Made by a program: the position numbers and the translations under genes. Under the pieces are notes generated by a model. It ran no database searches and had not been told where the DNA came from. It saw nothing but the letters and a program-made list of their open reading frames with translations. A DNA stretch of 5,297 nt from an uncultured Bacilli bacterium (GTDB lineage Bacteria; Bacillota_I; Bacilli_A; RF39; UBA660): positions 1 to 5,297 of the forward strand of contig CATKEA010000182.1 in NCBI GenBank assembly GCA_949746915.1, read 5' to 3'. Below are positions 4,580 through 5,297 of this stretch, piece after piece. The first letter of the stretch is position 1. Every line of letters begins with the position of its first letter.

Positions 4580-5297
4580 ATGGAACAAGAGAATATAGAG
4601 GAAAATGTTTTAGTAGAAGAAAAGAAAAAGAATAGTATTTATGTTAATATTCTAATTCTTTTTGGAATTTTTGTTGTAAGTATAATTATGTATGCTAAGT
4701 ATGTTGGTACTAGTGGTTTAGTGGTAAAAGAGTATAAGGTAAAAGATGCGCTTATTCCATCTAATTTTAGTGGAGTTAAAGTAGTTTTTTTTAGTGATGT
4801 TTTACTTGGAAGTACTGTTAATTTAGAAGATATAGATAATATTGTGTATGAGATTAATAGAAGAAATGTCGATATTGTTCTTTTTGGTGGTGGACTTGTA
4901 AGTGAAGATTATAAGTTAGCTAATAAGGTTAAAGAGAAATTAATTTCTAGTTTTTCTAAGATTGATGCTAGTTTAGGAAAATATGCAGTTACAGCTGGTA
5001 CGGATTCGTCAGGGTATGATGAAATTATGTCTTCTAGTGGTTTTTTAGTTTTAGATAATAATTTTGAGTTAGTCTATAATAAAGAAAATACTCCTATTTG
5101 TTTGGTTGGAGTAGGTAGTTATAATGTCGGTAATTACGACTTAAATAGTAGTTTTAGTTTTTATTCTTCTAACTCGTCATGTTATACTTTGGTTTTTACT
5201 CATGAAGGTGATATTGCAAAAAAGATTTTGTCTTTAGAAAATAAGCCTAATTTGATTTTGGCAGGTAATTCTTTAGGTGGAGAGATTAATATTCCTT
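4580..5297 (+). CDS. Membrane-anchored calcineurin-like phosphoesterase homologue, probably inactive (partial)
   Basis: The frame is open from ATG 4580 to the window edge (239 codons) and the C-terminus is missing. AGGTGAG (4571-4577) is the ribosome binding site and overlaps the TAG stop of the protease gene. A lysine-rich N-terminus (KKK, 15-17) precedes one membrane segment (about 20-40), which suggests an external domain. That domain follows the order of YkuE/YaeI-type metallophosphoesterases (PF00149), but the metal ligands are largely gone. SDxHxG appears as SDVLLG (72-77, His to Leu). GDLVD appears as GGGLVS (103-108, Asp to Gly). GNHD appears as AGTDSS (139-144). GHTHGG appears as GNSLGG (229-234, both His lost). 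Only D73 and H208 (THEGD) remain. The frame is intact with normal codon use, so it reads as a retained pseudoenzyme rather than a decaying gene. The alternative is a divergent active site with other ligands. Confidence 0.78.
   Translation, partial: MEQENIEENVLVEEKKKNSIYVNILILFGIFVVSIIMYAKYVGTSGLVVKEYKVKDALIPSNFSGVKVVFFSDVLLGSTVNLEDIDNIVYEINRRNVDIVLFGGGLVSEDYKLANKVKEKLISSFSKIDASLGKYAVTAGTDSSGYDEIMSSSGFLVLDNNFELVYNKENTPICLVGVGSYNVGNYDLNSSFSFYSSNSSCYTLVFTHEGDIAKKILSLENKPNLILAGNSLGGEINIP

Noticed and set aside
4580..5297. Calling the last gene a decaying pseudogene
   Set aside because: The frame is uninterrupted, has a good ribosome binding site and matching codon use. Loss of active-site residues alone points to a pseudoenzyme.
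1..5297. CRISPR arrays, insertion sequences, tRNA or rRNA genes, phage genes and a defence island
   Set aside because: No repeat-spacer pattern, terminal inverted repeats, transposase or structural RNA was seen. The single CPBP protease is not enough to call an immunity or defence system.

Overview
This is an AT-rich, strongly T- and G-biased stretch with every gene on the + strand. It looks like a low-GC Bacillota genome, or a Mollicutes-related gut lineage such as an RF39-type bacillus; the placement is inferred from composition, the T-box and gene style, not from a search. All 11 tryptophans in the four complete proteins are TGG, no in-frame TGA occurs, and the stops are TAG or TAA. This favours the standard bacterial code over the Mycoplasma code.

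Layout from left to right. The Lys/Pro-rich tail of an unidentified gene (1-96) ends inside its own intrinsic terminator (79-104). Next comes a 600-aa membrane-anchored HExxH zinc peptidase of unknown substrate (162-1964). A strong extended -10 promoter (1991-1999) then starts a T-box leader (2007-2210) with a UAC specifier, which controls the tyrosyl-tRNA synthetase gene tyrS (2224-3426). No terminator is visible after tyrS. A near-consensus promoter (3428-3457) precedes a 95-aa protein I do not recognise (3499-3786), which is closed by an intrinsic terminator (3795-3830). A last pair of genes follows with 7 bases between them: a CPBP/CAAX-type membrane protease (3859-4572) and a membrane-anchored calcineurin-like phosphoesterase homologue (4580 to the window end, incomplete). 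No gene-free stretch exceeds 300 bases; the longest, 1965-2223, is almost entirely the T-box regulatory region.

The best-understood part is tyrS. Uncharged tRNA-Tyr should stabilise the antiterminator and turn the gene on when tyrosine charging falls. Both alternative structures, the specifier codon and the tRNA 3'-end-binding bulge can be read directly. This T-box is compact and seems to lack room for the Stem II and IIA/B elements.

The most unusual item is the last gene. It keeps the fold landmarks of a metallophosphoesterase, but nearly every metal-binding residue is replaced, while the reading frame stays intact. It looks like a conserved, membrane-tethered pseudoenzyme, probably co-expressed with the CPBP protease.
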